From Bifidobacterium breve DSM 20213 = JCM 1192 (GTDB lineage Bacteria; Actinomycetota; Actinomycetes; Actinomycetales; Bifidobacteriaceae), in the NCBI RefSeq assembly GCF_001025175.1, contig NZ_AP012324.1, positions 930,001 to 994,000 on the forward strand: DNA of 64,000 nucleotides, in the 5' to 3' direction. Position numbers and translations under genes: made by a program. Shown in pieces: positions 1 to 8,916 of the stretch; position 1 is the first letter of the stretch, and the number at the start of each line of letters is the position of its first letter. The notes below the pieces were generated by a model. It did no database searches, had not been told where the DNA came from, and worked only from the letters and a program-made list of their open reading frames with translations.

Positions 1-606
1 CCGTGGCGTGTGCTGCGCATCCAATCCGAATTCGTGGATGGCTTCGGTGCGCTTGCCGAGCTGGGGCCTGCGGTATCGATTTTCGGCTCCGCGCGCACAC
101 AACGCACCGAATCGGACTACAAGGCGGCTCGTCGCATGGGCAGCCAGATCGCCAAGCGCAATATCGCCGTCATCACTGGTGGCGGGCCGGGCATTATGGA
201 AGCCGCGAACCGGGGAGCGGCATTGGCTGGCGGCAAGTCGGTGGGGCTTGGCATCGAACTTCCGTTTGAACAGGGGCTGAACCAGTGGGTGAACCTTGGC
301 ATGAGCTTCCGGTACTTCTTTGTCAGGAAGACGATGTTCGTCAAGTATTCCTCCGGTGTGATCGTCTGCCCGGGCGGCTTCGGCACGTTGGATGAGATGT
401 TCGAGCTGTTGACCCTGGTTCAGACCCACAAGGTGGCGAACATTCCGGTGGTGTTGTACGGTAAGGATTATTGGCAGGGGCTATTCGACTGGTTGGATGG
501 GCCGGTCGCCGAGCGTGGCATGATTTCGAAGATAGATCCCAAGCTGGTTACCGTGACTGACGATGCCGACGAAGCCGTGGACGTGGCCACGAGTATGGTT
601 GTCTGA
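1..606 (+). CDS. LOG-family (TIGR00730-type) nucleotide phosphoribohydrolase-like protein, 5' truncated by window edge
   Basis: The reading frame is open to the first base of the window, so the N terminus lies outside; the GTG at 10 is only an in-frame codon. The visible part has the LOG/lysine-decarboxylase-like Rossmann signatures: GGGPGIMEAANRGA near residues 56-69 and PGGFGTLDE near residue 118. The family is known to release adenine from nucleoside 5'-monophosphates (cytokinin-activating LOG enzymes), but the bacterial role is often unknown. It converges on the O-methyltransferase gene, with only 39 bp between the stop codons. Family is confident; substrate is not. Confidence 0.85.
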   Translation, partial: PWRVLRIQSEFVDGFGALAELGPAVSIFGSARTQRTESDYKAARRMGSQIAKRNIAVITGGGPGIMEAANRGAALAGGKSVGLGIELPFEQGLNQWVNLGMSFRYFFVRKTMFVKYSSGVIVCPGGFGTLDEMFELLTLVQTHKVANIPVVLYGKDYWQGLFDWLDGPVAERGMISKIDPKLVTVTDDADEAVDVATSMVV

Positions 607-645
607 GGGCATTTGCTCCCCTCCGTCAAGGGAAGCCAAGAAATA

Positions 646-1311
646 TTACTTCTTGTATGCGATGAGCAGTCCGGTACCATCCGGAGTAAGTGTGGATTCA
701 AATTCCTCATCCTGCTCGACGGTAGTGATGAGCTCGCGCATGGCCGTGGCCTTGCCGCTGCGGTCGGCCGGGTTGATCACACCGCCCTGCTCCGTATCCA
801 AAGCCAATGCGTCCGTGAATACGATGGCACCATGATCACGTAGCAGGCGGGACGCCTGGGCGAATGTGGCGGCATAATTCTCCGCATCGCCGGCCACCAC
901 AATCAAATCGTAATCATTGGCATTGAGCCTGGGCAGAAACACACTGGCCGGGGCATTCACCGCACGAAGCGTGGTAGCGGTCTCGTCCTGCAGTTCGGCA
1001 AACGCCTTGCGAATCAGTGTGATGCCCTGTGCGGTGGAATCGACGGCGGTCAACTGTCCCTTGTTGTCCAAGGCATAGGCGAGTTGCAGAGTCTCCACCA
1101 AGGAGCCGGTGCCCACGGCGATTACCGAGGAGGCTCCGGTCAAACGGACCAGCAGGCCCAGGAGTCGGGCTTGTGCGGCTGGACCTTGCAGTTGTCCGGA
1201 TTCGTCGGCGGCGGTACGGGCATCAGCCAGTGTGGACGGTTCAAGTTCGCGAGCATGTTCTTCGGTGAATTCCCATGCCTTGGCGAGATTCGTGTACTGT
1301 GTTCTGTCCAT
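646..1311 (-). CDS. class I SAM-dependent O-methyltransferase
   Basis: This 221-residue protein is of the usual size for family-3 O-methyltransferases (CCoAOMT-like). It has an N-terminal helical cap, then a SAM-binding glycine region around VIAVGTGSLVETLQLA (near residues 63-78), a following acidic loop (LTAVDST), and DLIVVAGDAENY as the motif that normally carries the metal/substrate aspartate. In actinobacteria such genes often sit near sigE; no sigma factor is visible here. The acceptor substrate cannot be read from the sequence. It is the last gene before a convergent junction at 606-646. Confidence 0.82.
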   Translation of the reverse strand: MDRTQYTNLAKAWEFTEEHARELEPSTLADARTAADESGQLQGPAAQARLLGLLVRLTGASSVIAVGTGSLVETLQLAYALDNKGQLTAVDSTAQGITLIRKAFAELQDETATTLRAVNAPASVFLPRLNANDYDLIVVAGDAENYAATFAQASRLLRDHGAIVFTDALALDTEQGGVINPADRSGKATAMRELITTVEQDEEFESTLTPDGTGLLIAYKK

Positions 1312-1373
1312 AACCGTTCCTTCGATATTCGTTCTCTCAGACTATGACTTTCCGGTATCTACCCGGCAATGAT

Positions 1374-2324
1374 TCAGCGCTCGCGGACTTTGGCCACGAT
1401 CTGCCACATTTCCTCGCCCACATCGATACCGCGCGGGCAGTGGCGGGAGCAGGCACGCACCGATTGGCATCCGGCCACACCGTCAGCGGTATCAATGGCA
1501 TCCATGCGATCCATGGCCTTGGTATCACGTGAATCGTTGATGAAGCGGGAAGCCCAGATCAATGCGGCCGGGCCAACGAATGCATCGCCGCCGGCGTATA
1601 CCGGGCAGGCCCCCTCGCACACACCGCAGGCGATGCAATTGCTCAGCGTCTCATACTTGGCGAGCTGCTCGGGGTTCTGCAGGTATTCGAAAACGTCCAC
1701 TTTGCCTTCGGCGGTGGTGGCAAGCACGCCATCAGCCTGAAGATACGGGGTGAGTTTACGAATCTGGTTGAGCATCGGGTCGATGTCGGCGATGAGATCA
1801 CGTTGCGGCGGGAATCCAGGCAAGGAAGCCAGTTCGATAACACCCAGAGAACCTTCAGGGATGTTGTTTTCGACGTTTTCGGCGGGAACGTCGGGTTCGT
1901 TAGCGGTTTCGTCGCCGGTGCGTCGGAATCCCTCATCATCGACTTCCGGAGCTGTACTAGGCTGCTTGGCCCAGTCGCGGACGGTGGCCGTACACAGCAG
2001 AGTGGGTGTGCCGTTGATGGCTGCGGCATCAGAGCCGCACATGCCGTGACCGCATGAATAGCGGAAGGCCAGCGTCGGGTCGATGGTGCGTTTAATGGTC
2101 AGCAGACAGTCGAGCACGGTGTCCGATGGACGCGCGGGAATGGTGTATTCCTGCACCCACTGCTTGCCACGCGGGCGGCGGCGTGCCGCTGAATCCGAGC
2201 CGCCACCGAACGGGGAGCTTTTCTTGGCGAACGGGCTGCCGCCGCGTGCACGTTCGGCGCGCTCGGGGCGCGGCGTGAAACGATGCACCTGCAGGGTAAC
2301 CGTTGTGTTGTTCGCCTCAACCAT
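1374..2324 (-). CDS. sdhB: succinate dehydrogenase/fumarate reductase iron-sulfur subunit
   Basis: The 316-residue electron-transfer subunit carries electrons between the flavoprotein and an acceptor. The [2Fe-2S] loop reads YSCGHGMCGSDA...LLC, with Asp at the third ligand place as in E. coli SdhB. The C-terminal ferredoxin domain has CIACGVCEGACPVY and CQSVRACSRHCPRG for the 3Fe-4S and 4Fe-4S clusters. The ATG at 2324 is preferred over an upstream in-frame start at 2369 because CTGGAGG lies just before it. An arginine/serine-rich insert sits near residues 25-50. The gene lies 72 bp after sdhA on the same strand. No gene for a membrane anchor subunit (sdhC/D) is present beside it. Confidence 0.93.
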   Translation of the reverse strand: MVEANNTTVTLQVHRFTPRPERAERARGGSPFAKKSSPFGGGSDSAARRRPRGKQWVQEYTIPARPSDTVLDCLLTIKRTIDPTLAFRYSCGHGMCGSDAAAINGTPTLLCTATVRDWAKQPSTAPEVDDEGFRRTGDETANEPDVPAENVENNIPEGSLGVIELASLPGFPPQRDLIADIDPMLNQIRKLTPYLQADGVLATTAEGKVDVFEYLQNPEQLAKYETLSNCIACGVCEGACPVYAGGDAFVGPAALIWASRFINDSRDTKAMDRMDAIDTADGVAGCQSVRACSRHCPRGIDVGEEMWQIVAKVRER

Positions 2325-2396
2325 GTTCTGCCTCCAGAAACCGTGGATATCAGTCCGATTATTCGACAATCTATTGTGTCACAAGCCCTGGGCGGC

Positions 2397-4259
2397 TTAG
2401 TATTCACGCTTCTTGGGCGGGTAGTCGGTGATATGCACCGGCTTGAAGCTCACCGGGCCGGCATCGGCGACCAACGAGTGAGCGAGGAAATGCTCATCAT
2501 CGCGTTCGGGGAAATCAAGACGCTGCAGGGACCCACGAGATTCCTGACGAGACTCGGAAGCGTGCAACATGGCCTCGGCCAGCTCAATCAAATGCCGGAC
2601 CTCCCAGATGGCGGTGACCTCTTGGTTGAAGGCGGCAGTTTTGTCATGTGCCCGTAAGATATCGGAAACCGGCTTGATGTCGCTGTTGAGCTGGGCCAGA
2701 GCCGTATCGATGGTCTGAGCGGTGCAGCGTACAGCCAGAGCCTGTTCCATCACTGATCCAAGTTGGGCCATGAGCTGATAAGGATTGGCCGTGGAACCCT
2801 CATCGACATCATCGGCTTGGCCGGCGAGCAGCTCGTCAAGTTCGGACTTACGGGATTCGGCGGCATGATCGGCGGCCGTCGTCAACATGTCATCGGCCGA
2901 ATCATCGGCCATGGGGGAGTCGACCGGATTCTCGGCGATACGCGTGGCCATGGTTTGGCCGGCGCGCGTGCCGAACAGACATGCGTCAAGCAGCGAATTG
3001 CCGCCCAAGCGATTCGCGCCGTGTACGGAAACGCAGGAGCATTCGCCAGCGGCGAACAAGCCATCGACGATTTGCACGGCATCGTCCGTCCAACGGTACA
3101 CCTCGCCATTGGTGGTGATGGGGATGCCGCCCATCGTATAGTGCGCGGTGGGCTTGATGGGCACCAGGTCTTTGGCCGGATCGAGGTTCGCGTACTGTTC
3201 GATGGTTTCGACCACCTGCGGCAGCACTTCCTTCATACGTTCAGGGTCGATGCCGGTCATATCCAGCCAGACGCAGTCCTTCGGACCATCCGGATCCTTC
3301 GGGTCGGCAACGCCGCGGCCGGCGTCGATCTCCGCCATGATGGAGCGGGAGACCACGTCGCGCGCGGCCAGATCCTTATGCTCTGGAGCATAACGTTCCA
3401 TGAACGGCTCGCCGTCGGCATTGCGCAGGATGCCGCCCTCGGCGCGTGCCGCTTCGGAAAGCAGGATGCCGGTGTGCGCGAGACCGGTGGGGTGGAACTG
3501 CACGAATTCGATGTCTTCAAGCTGCAGGCCGGCAGCTAGGGTCAGCGCCATGCCGTCGCCGGTCAAGTCCCAAGAGTTCGACGTGGTGTGGAACAGTCGG
3601 CCCGCGCCTCCGGTGGCCAGCAGCACATTGCGCGCGTGAATGGCCTGAATCTTGCCCGTATGCGTATCAAAAGCCACAATACCGGCCGCCTGCTTGCCAT
3701 CATCGGCGAGCACCAGATCGGTCACATACCATTCCTCGGCAAACTCAACGCCGGCGGCCACACACTGCTGCCACAAGGCGTGCAGAATCTGGTGGCCGAT
3801 ACGGTCGGCCGCATAGGCGGCGCGCTTGACCGGGGCTCCACCGAACTCGCGCGTATGGCCGCCGAATCGGCGCTGTGCGATATGCCCGTCCTCGGTACGG
3901 GAGAAGGCCACGCCCTGACGCTCCAGATTGATCACGGTCTGCGGCGCATACTCGGCGAGCAGCTTGGCCGCGTCCTGATCAACAAGCCAGTCGCCGCCCT
4001 TGATGGTGTCGTAGTAATGCCAATGCCAGTCATCGGACTCCACATTGCCCAGGCTTGCGGCAATGCCTCCTTCAGCCGAACCGGTGTGCGAACGCAGCGG
4101 CTGTAGTTTGGAGACCACAAGGATCTTCGGGTCCACGCCTTGTTCCTTGAGTTCGGCGATTTCGGGGGATCGCAGCAGTCCCAATGCCGCCGACAAACCA
4201 GCCGCACCGGCACCGACGATCACTGCATCATACATATCTTCCAAACGTTTCGGACTCAT
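2397..4259 (-). CDS. sdhA: succinate dehydrogenase/fumarate reductase flavoprotein subunit
   Basis: The protein (about 620 aa) has the FAD dinucleotide fold [13 protein letters not shown] at its N terminus, [15 protein letters not shown] for the flavin-linking histidine region, the active-site HPTGL, and the C-terminal [17 protein letters not shown] motif. These place it in the SdhA/FrdA/NadB superfamily; the length and the adjacent sdhB favour SdhA/FrdA over NadB. The start is uncertain: ATG at 4259 (MSPKRLED) or ATG at 4235 (MYDAVIVG), neither with a clear Shine-Dalgarno. Bifidobacteria lack a full TCA cycle and respiratory chain, so the enzyme may work as a fumarate reductase or redox sink. 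That last point is inference. Confidence 0.93.
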   Translation of the reverse strand: MSPKRLEDMYDAVIVGAGAAGLSAALGLLRSPEIAELKEQGVDPKILVVSKLQPLRSHTGSAEGGIAASLGNVESDDWHWHYYDTIKGGDWLVDQDAAKLLAEYAPQTVINLERQGVAFSRTEDGHIAQRRFGGHTREFGGAPVKRAAYAADRIGHQILHALWQQCVAAGVEFAEEWYVTDLVLADDGKQAAGIVAFDTHTGKIQAIHARNVLLATGGAGRLFHTTSNSWDLTGDGMALTLAAGLQLEDIEFVQFHPTGLAHTGILLSEAARAEGGILRNADGEPFMERYAPEHKDLAARDVVSRSIMAEIDAGRGVADPKDPDGPKDCVWLDMTGIDPERMKEVLPQVVETIEQYANLDPAKDLVPIKPTAHYTMGGIPITTNGEVYRWTDDAVQIVDGLFAAGECSCVSVHGANRLGGNSLLDACLFGTRAGQTMATRIAENPVDSPMADDSADDMLTTAADHAAESRKSELDELLAGQADDVDEGSTANPYQLMAQLGSVMEQALAVRCTAQTIDTALAQLNSDIKPVSDILRAHDKTAAFNQEVTAIWEVRHLIELAEAMLHASESRQESRGSLQRLDFPERDDEHFLAHSLVADAGPVSFKPVHITDYPPKKREY

Positions 4260-4360
4260 GGATTCGATTCTTGCACACCCGCCGAACAGCGCCGTCATCG
4301 TGTCATGAGGGTGCTGACAATTCTTGTTCTAGCGGTGTGTAAGACTGGCGTCTCCATGAT

Positions 4361-5980
4361 TCAGATGAGGCGACAACTGAGCGTGACCGTTCCGGTCTCC
4401 CGGTGAATCGCTCCTCGCAGTTCCAGCGCTCCGAGCAGTTCCAGTACGGTGGCGATATCCGGTATTTCCTCGAGGTTGTTATTCCTGGCCGCGCGCAGCA
4501 GGGTGTCCGGTGTGATGGCGAGGCGATGCGTACGGCATTCGCGGATAAGGCCGACCATCAAGCGTTCCGCTTCCGACAATGTGCTGACCTGTATCGTCTG
4601 TTGCGTTTCCGCATCGGGCTGCAACGATGCCTGGGCGCGCAAATCTGGCATGTGGTGGGATGAGGAGAAATCCTTGGAGTCTGTGCGAGACGGCAAGGGA
4701 GTCGTGATGACAGCCTGGGATAGCGTAGGCTGCTCGGATTTCTTGTGGACCGCCTTGGTCGTACACGAAGGCGCTGGATCACTGGCATCGCGCTGTGCGT
4801 TGTCCGCCATGCCTGGGCATCGTTCCATAATCGGCTGATGGCGCTTGTGACAGATGTCTTTCGTGGAGGTGGCGGCGCATAGAATCGTGGCCTGATGGTC
4901 GCCAATCATTTTGTTGCAGCCGGCATTGCATGGCTGATTGATGTCTCCTGGCACTGCATACACCTCGCGCATCAGCTCGCAGGCCCAGCCCGCAGTATTC
5001 AGTGCGCCTGAGCGCAATCTCGCCTGTGCCACAACCAGTGTGGAAGACAATGCCGCGATAATACGGTTGCGCAGCAGGAATCTGCGCGCCTCGGGAATGG
5101 TGCCGGGACAAAGTTCGCTGATGAGCGCGCCTCCCTGCGATTCGATGCGTTCAAACAGTGTGCGATTGCGAGCTGGCCCCATATGGTTCAGTCCGCCGGC
5201 GAATACGGCGACGGTTCTGCCCACGCATCCTGGTTTGCGGCCGTGCAGAGCATTCAGAGCACCCCAATGAGCGGCCGCGTCCGTGCCCATCGCGCCTCCT
5301 GAAACTACCAGATGACCATCCACCGCGGCTTGCTCGGCAACCGTATGGGCCACATACCGTCCGTACTCGTTGACGTCTCGGGAGCCGACAATACCCACCG
5401 GTTTTGCGCAGCTGGTCAGGGCCCGCGGATCGCCTTTGACCCAAAGGCATAAGGGAGGTGCCCAGTCGGAGCGGATGGATAGGTCGGTCAATTGCGCAGG
5501 CCAGCATGGGTGTCCCGGGCCGATAATCCATTGTGTGCCATCCATGGTGAACCAGTCGGCCAAGGAAACGATGTCTTGCGAGGGCAGGGCGTCCATCCGC
5601 TGATGCCAGCCGGACAGGGCATTGCGAAAAGCGTTCATCGCGCTGGGTGTGGGTTTGCGACCCCAGCGGGTCAGACCATTGATGAACATGCGATCAATGC
5701 AGGTCAGTGCTTTTTGGCGAACATCGGAAGGCCGGTCAGGGTGACACTGTGACAAGACCTGCCATAATGCCTCAGCATGTTCGGCTCCTTTGAGTGTGGC
5801 GTACATCATCGCATCCGCGCCATCGATGCAGAACGTGAGCGCGGCACGGTATAGGGCATCTAGTGAAGGAGCGGCGATAATACGTGAGCGCACGGTCTGT
5901 GCGGCCGCTTCGGCTTTTCCGATTGTGTGAGGGGAGCCGTGAACTGAAGCGGGCTCGGCAATCATATTGGTGGTACTCAT
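4361..5980 (-). CDS. dprA: DNA-processing protein DprA/Smf
   Basis: The product (539 aa) is longer than typical DprA (about 300-400 aa) because of an N-terminal SAM-like helical region and a long C-terminal extension. The Rossmann core is clear: GIVGSRDVNEYG, VVSGGAMGTDAAAH, and the family stretch AVFAGGLNHMGPARNRTLF followed by SELCPG and RFLLRNRIIAALS. The extreme C terminus (about 60 aa, IPDIATVLELLGALELRGAIHRETG) looks like the winged-helix domain often attached to DprA. It overlaps the comM stop by 4 bp and forms a block with comM and yraN. DprA loads RecA on incoming single-stranded DNA in competent bacteria; natural competence in the host is not shown. Confidence 0.92.
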   Translation of the reverse strand: MSTTNMIAEPASVHGSPHTIGKAEAAAQTVRSRIIAAPSLDALYRAALTFCIDGADAMMYATLKGAEHAEALWQVLSQCHPDRPSDVRQKALTCIDRMFINGLTRWGRKPTPSAMNAFRNALSGWHQRMDALPSQDIVSLADWFTMDGTQWIIGPGHPCWPAQLTDLSIRSDWAPPLCLWVKGDPRALTSCAKPVGIVGSRDVNEYGRYVAHTVAEQAAVDGHLVVSGGAMGTDAAAHWGALNALHGRKPGCVGRTVAVFAGGLNHMGPARNRTLFERIESQGGALISELCPGTIPEARRFLLRNRIIAALSSTLVVAQARLRSGALNTAGWACELMREVYAVPGDINQPCNAGCNKMIGDHQATILCAATSTKDICHKRHQPIMERCPGMADNAQRDASDPAPSCTTKAVHKKSEQPTLSQAVITTPLPSRTDSKDFSSSHHMPDLRAQASLQPDAETQQTIQVSTLSEAERLMVGLIRECRTHRLAITPDTLLRAARNNNLEEIPDIATVLELLGALELRGAIHRETGTVTLSCRLI

Positions 5981-7512
5981 GACACTCTCGTTCTCATTTC
6001 GATACCTTGATGGACATCCTGTTCGGTAGGGGAAATCCGGCCGGCCAGATCGGCGAGGGTCCAGGCCAATCGCATGGCACGATCAGCTCCACGCAACGTC
6101 AGCTGCTGCGAGGACAAGGCACGATTGACCAGTTCCATCGCCTTGAGCGAGGTGTTCGCATGCAGCCACGTGCCGGATGCCTGAGCATTACATGTCCACC
6201 CGAATTGCTGGAACCTATCTTTGGCGGCGTTTCTTGCACGAATCACGCGTGCACGAATTGTGGCGCTGGATTCGCCGAGCGGTTCATGCTGCACGGTGAT
6301 GCGGGGGACGGGCGGCACTGTCATCTGAATATCTACTCGGTCAAGTACCGGGCCCGATAAACGGGAGAAATACCTCATGCGATCTTTTTCCCGACACCTG
6401 CAGCGCTCGCCAGTGCCGTAATAATATCCGCATGGGCAAGGATTTGCCGCCATGACCAGCTGGAATGCAGCTGGGTAATACGTGCTTCCTTTGGAGCGGG
6501 AGAGAGCCACATAGCCGGATTCCAATGGTTCGCGCAACGTTTGCAAGGCCCGGGCGCTGAACTCCGGTGCTTCGTCCAAAAACAGAATGCCACGGTGAGC
6601 GCGGGTTATCGCGCCCGGTGCTGCGATGCCACTGCCGCCGCCGACCAGTGACGCTGTGGAAGCGGTATGATGCGGCGCTTCAAACGGAGGCACATCGGTG
6701 ATGCCATATTGCGATAAGGTGCCGCACAGCGAGCGAATCGAAGCGACTTCCAGCTGTTCGGTATCTTCCAATGGGCACATGATGCCGGGTAATCGTGAAG
6801 CCAACATGGTTTTTCCCGTGCCGGGAGGTCCGGTCATGATGAGGTTATGGCCTCCGGCGGCCGCTACCTGCAGCGTCCATTTGGCATGTTCCTGGCCCAA
6901 CACCTCATTCATGTCTGCGTATCCGTTTTCACTGACTTCGGCTTGCTCGGAGGCACTTGCATCCTCCGCGAGCTGCAGATCGGGGATTGTATATGAGGCA
7001 TTGCCTCCCATGAGCTCGATGAGCTCGCCCACATGTCTTACGCCGATTGCATCCATGTCTTCCACCATCGAAGCCTCGTCAAGATTGCGATAGGGTATGA
7101 TTACTTTTCGGATGCCGCGTTCCTGCGCATGCAACATGATTGGCAGTAATCCATGGATAGGCAGTACCGAACCGTCAAGATTCACTTCGCCAAGCACAAT
7201 AGTGTCTTCCAGACAATCGTGGCCAATGGCTCCAGCTGCGCAGAGAACGCTGGCGGCAATGGCCAGATCATGTGATGAGCCGCGTTTGGGTAGGGAAGCG
7301 GGGCTCATATTCACGGTCACACGGGTTTGTGGCCATGAGAAACCACTGGCTTGACATGCCGATTTCACTCGCTCGCGCGCTTCGGACAGTGAGGTATCTG
7401 GCAGTCCAATGATGCTGAAATATGGCAGGCCGGGACTGATGAAAGCCTGTACCTGGACAATGAAGGCCTTGAGTCCGATCAGACCGACCGAAAGGGCGCT
7501 GCCAATGGCCAT
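5977..7512 (-). CDS. comM: YifB/ComM family Mg-chelatase-like AAA+ ATPase
   Basis: This 511-residue protein has an N-terminal ChlI/Lon-S5-like domain (IGLPDTSLSEARERVKSA), then an AAA+ module with Walker A GPPGTGKTM, Walker B ILFLDEAPEF, and the family stretch MAANPCPCGYYYG with CRCR. The C-terminal Mg-chelatase helical domain ends with ISPTEQDVHQGIEMR. ComM is a hexameric branch-migration helicase that helps integrate transforming DNA in Vibrio. It starts 15 bp after yraN and its stop overlaps the dprA start (ATGA type), so the two are probably translationally coupled. Confidence 0.93.
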   Translation of the reverse strand: MAIGSALSVGLIGLKAFIVQVQAFISPGLPYFSIIGLPDTSLSEARERVKSACQASGFSWPQTRVTVNMSPASLPKRGSSHDLAIAASVLCAAGAIGHDCLEDTIVLGEVNLDGSVLPIHGLLPIMLHAQERGIRKVIIPYRNLDEASMVEDMDAIGVRHVGELIELMGGNASYTIPDLQLAEDASASEQAEVSENGYADMNEVLGQEHAKWTLQVAAAGGHNLIMTGPPGTGKTMLASRLPGIMCPLEDTEQLEVASIRSLCGTLSQYGITDVPPFEAPHHTASTASLVGGGSGIAAPGAITRAHRGILFLDEAPEFSARALQTLREPLESGYVALSRSKGSTYYPAAFQLVMAANPCPCGYYYGTGERCRCREKDRMRYFSRLSGPVLDRVDIQMTVPPVPRITVQHEPLGESSATIRARVIRARNAAKDRFQQFGWTCNAQASGTWLHANTSLKAMELVNRALSSQQLTLRGADRAMRLAWTLADLAGRISPTEQDVHQGIEMRTRVS

Positions 7513-7526
7513 GCTTGATCCTTTCG

Positions 7527-7943
7527 CTAAAACGCGTTTTCAATGTGATGCACCAGTGGTCTACCCACGCGCAACACGATGGTGATGACATCGAATCTGA
7601 CGGCTTTGTGCGAGATACGGTTGCGGCAATCAAGCAGCCAATCGCAAGCAGCTTTCCTGATATTCTGTTGCTTGGCCGGCGTCACGGCCTCCTGCGGGCA
7701 GCCGTACTGGATGGTGCGGCGCGATTTCACCTCGACGAACACCACAGTGTGCTCGTCGTTGAGCATCACAAGATCCAGTTCGCCGTATCGAGTACGCCAG
7801 TTATGGCTCAGTGTGGTCCATCCTTTCTTCTCCAACCAAACAGCCGCATATCGTTCGCCAAGAGCGCCGAACTGCTTGGGTGACAAATTGCGGTCGCCCA
7901 TTGCGGCTGCGATGTGTTCCGTGGAAGTTGCTGCATCATTCAT
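7527..7943 (-). CDS. YraN family endonuclease-like protein (UPF0102)
   Basis: The 138-residue protein has the YraN signature: GERYAAVWLEKKGW, RTRYGELDLVMLND, and VVFVEVKSRR, which is the E-D-EVK set of a restriction-endonuclease-like fold. ATG at 7943 is chosen because it gives the usual family length; an upstream in-frame TTG at 7979 is less likely. It is the promoter-proximal gene of the yraN-comM-dprA block. The neighbourhood hints at a role in DNA processing or recombination, but the family's function is not firmly established. Confidence 0.9.
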   Translation of the reverse strand: MNDAATSTEHIAAAMGDRNLSPKQFGALGERYAAVWLEKKGWTTLSHNWRTRYGELDLVMLNDEHTVVFVEVKSRRTIQYGCPQEAVTPAKQQNIRKAACDWLLDCRNRISHKAVRFDVITIVLRVGRPLVHHIENAF

Positions 7944-8118
7944 GATTCCACTGTGTGGGTTGGTGATATCGGGACGCAAGGGCGACCGGCAAATGTGGAT
8001 ACCATGACGCGGCTTGGCGTGTTGTGGACAGCGTGTGGATGAAAGTGCGGTTATCCACCATTAGTTCAGAAAGTATGTGCTTCGCTATGTCATCCAGCGG
8101 ATGACATTCGCGATCCCG

Positions 8119-8528
8119 TTACCTATTTGTAAGTGCAACGTTTGTCTGTGGGTGGCTTGTCTTCGACATTACCTTGCCGAGTTTGCGGTACCAAGCCTCG
8201 TTGGGTGTTTCCCAGTCCGGGACCTTCATGGGGGTGTCGTTGATCTCCTGGACGATGGCCTGCAGGTCCTCGTCCGTGAGGTCGTCGAGACTGGTCCTCT
8301 TGGGCAGGTAGCGGCGGATGCGTCCGTCTTCAGCCGTTTCAGCCGGTAGGGGCGGTAGGACTCGTTCTCGTTGGACGCGAGCCACGGGCCGCGCCTCGGT
8401 TCGCGGCTGACGGTGGGCTTGCCGTGGCTGATCCTCAGGGCGATCTGGCGGACCCCGAGCCCCTCGCGGTTCCTCAACTCGTCGATCCGGATGCGTTCCT
8501 CTGCCGACAGGTGGGAATAGGCTTTCAT
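8119..8528 (-). pseudogene. IS30 family transposase remnant, internally deleted and frameshifted
   Basis: The N-terminal helix-turn-helix region of an IS30 transposase is readable from 8528 (MKAYSHLSAEERIRIDELR, then GLGVRQIALRI). The C-terminal end is readable in another frame (LPKRTSLDDLTDEDLQAIV, then DTPMKVPDWETPNEAW). The whole central DDE catalytic core of roughly 200 residues is missing and the frame changes between the two halves. The gene cannot encode an active transposase. Confidence 0.85.
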
Positions 8529-8606
8529 ATCGAGCGCGACGCTTTCTCTCTGGTTATGAACTTGAACACTTCCAACCATAGAGCGGGTGTTGCGCTTCTA
8601 TTTAGA
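8122..8606. mobile_element. relic of an IS30 family insertion sequence with degenerate terminal repeats
   Basis: Imperfect terminal inverted repeats bracket the transposase remnant: TTGTAAGTGCAACG near 8128-8140 and GGGTGTTGCGCTTCTA near 8585-8600, sharing a GTTGCrCTT core. The element is about 0.48 kb against the usual 1.0-1.3 kb. A 9-bp perfect palindrome (ATGTCATCC, 3-nt spacer, GGATGACAT) at 8087-8107 lies just outside the left end. Ends are approximate. Confidence 0.6.
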
Positions 8607-8817
8607 ACTCAGGGTGTGGGCACTTGCCGGCATACTGATATCAAGCCTGTTACTGGCATGGGTACGGCTGGAGAACGGGAATGCAGAGGCAATGGCGCTT
8701 ACCGACACGCTGCTTCGGGTGCCGATAAGCGTAGTGGTTGGTGTGCTGGTTGGGGCGTTAGTTGCCGTACTCAGCACGCGGGAAAGCCACCTGCTCAAGT
8801 ACTTCAAGAATCGGTAG
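8587..8817 (+). CDS. small two-helix membrane protein, hypothetical; start lies inside the IS30 terminal repeat
   Basis: The 76-residue frame has two hydrophobic stretches, near residues 11-27 (VWALAGILISSLLLAWV) and 45-63 (VPISVVVGVLVGALVAVLS), then a basic tail ending in LLKYFKNR. I do not recognise the family. The GTG at 8587 falls within the terminal inverted repeat of the IS30 relic, so the original N terminus was probably lost or replaced when the element inserted. No good Shine-Dalgarno is visible. It may be the surviving 3' part of a membrane protein gene rather than a functional gene. Confidence 0.4.
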   Translation: MLRFYLELRVWALAGILISSLLLAWVRLENGNAEAMALTDTLLRVPISVVVGVLVGALVAVLSTRESHLLKYFKNR

Positions 8818-8824
8818 ATTGGGA

Positions 8825-8909
8825 TGCTCCCGCTAGACTGAGGGTGGTGCGTGCAGATAGTAGACCACCCTCAGTCAACTTCGTTGACAGCTCCCGCCAG
8901 CGGGAGCCA
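8825..8909. repeat. bifidobacterial GC-rich palindromic intergenic repeat, copy A
   Basis: A CTCCCGCCAGCGGGAG hairpin is joined to a CAACTTCGTTG hairpin and a CACCCTCAGT / ACTGAGGGTG pair that folds back on a partial second copy. It lies between two convergent genes, where it can also act as a bidirectional terminator. Related copies occur near 21042, 22024, 32803 and 42038. Confidence 0.7.
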
Positions 8910-8916
8910 AAGTGGG

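Noticed and set aside
8020..8065. DnaA-box-like words (TTATCCACC, TGTGGATGA) suggesting an origin
   Set aside because: Only two imperfect boxes, no AT-rich unwinding stretch and no dnaA/dnaN neighbours.
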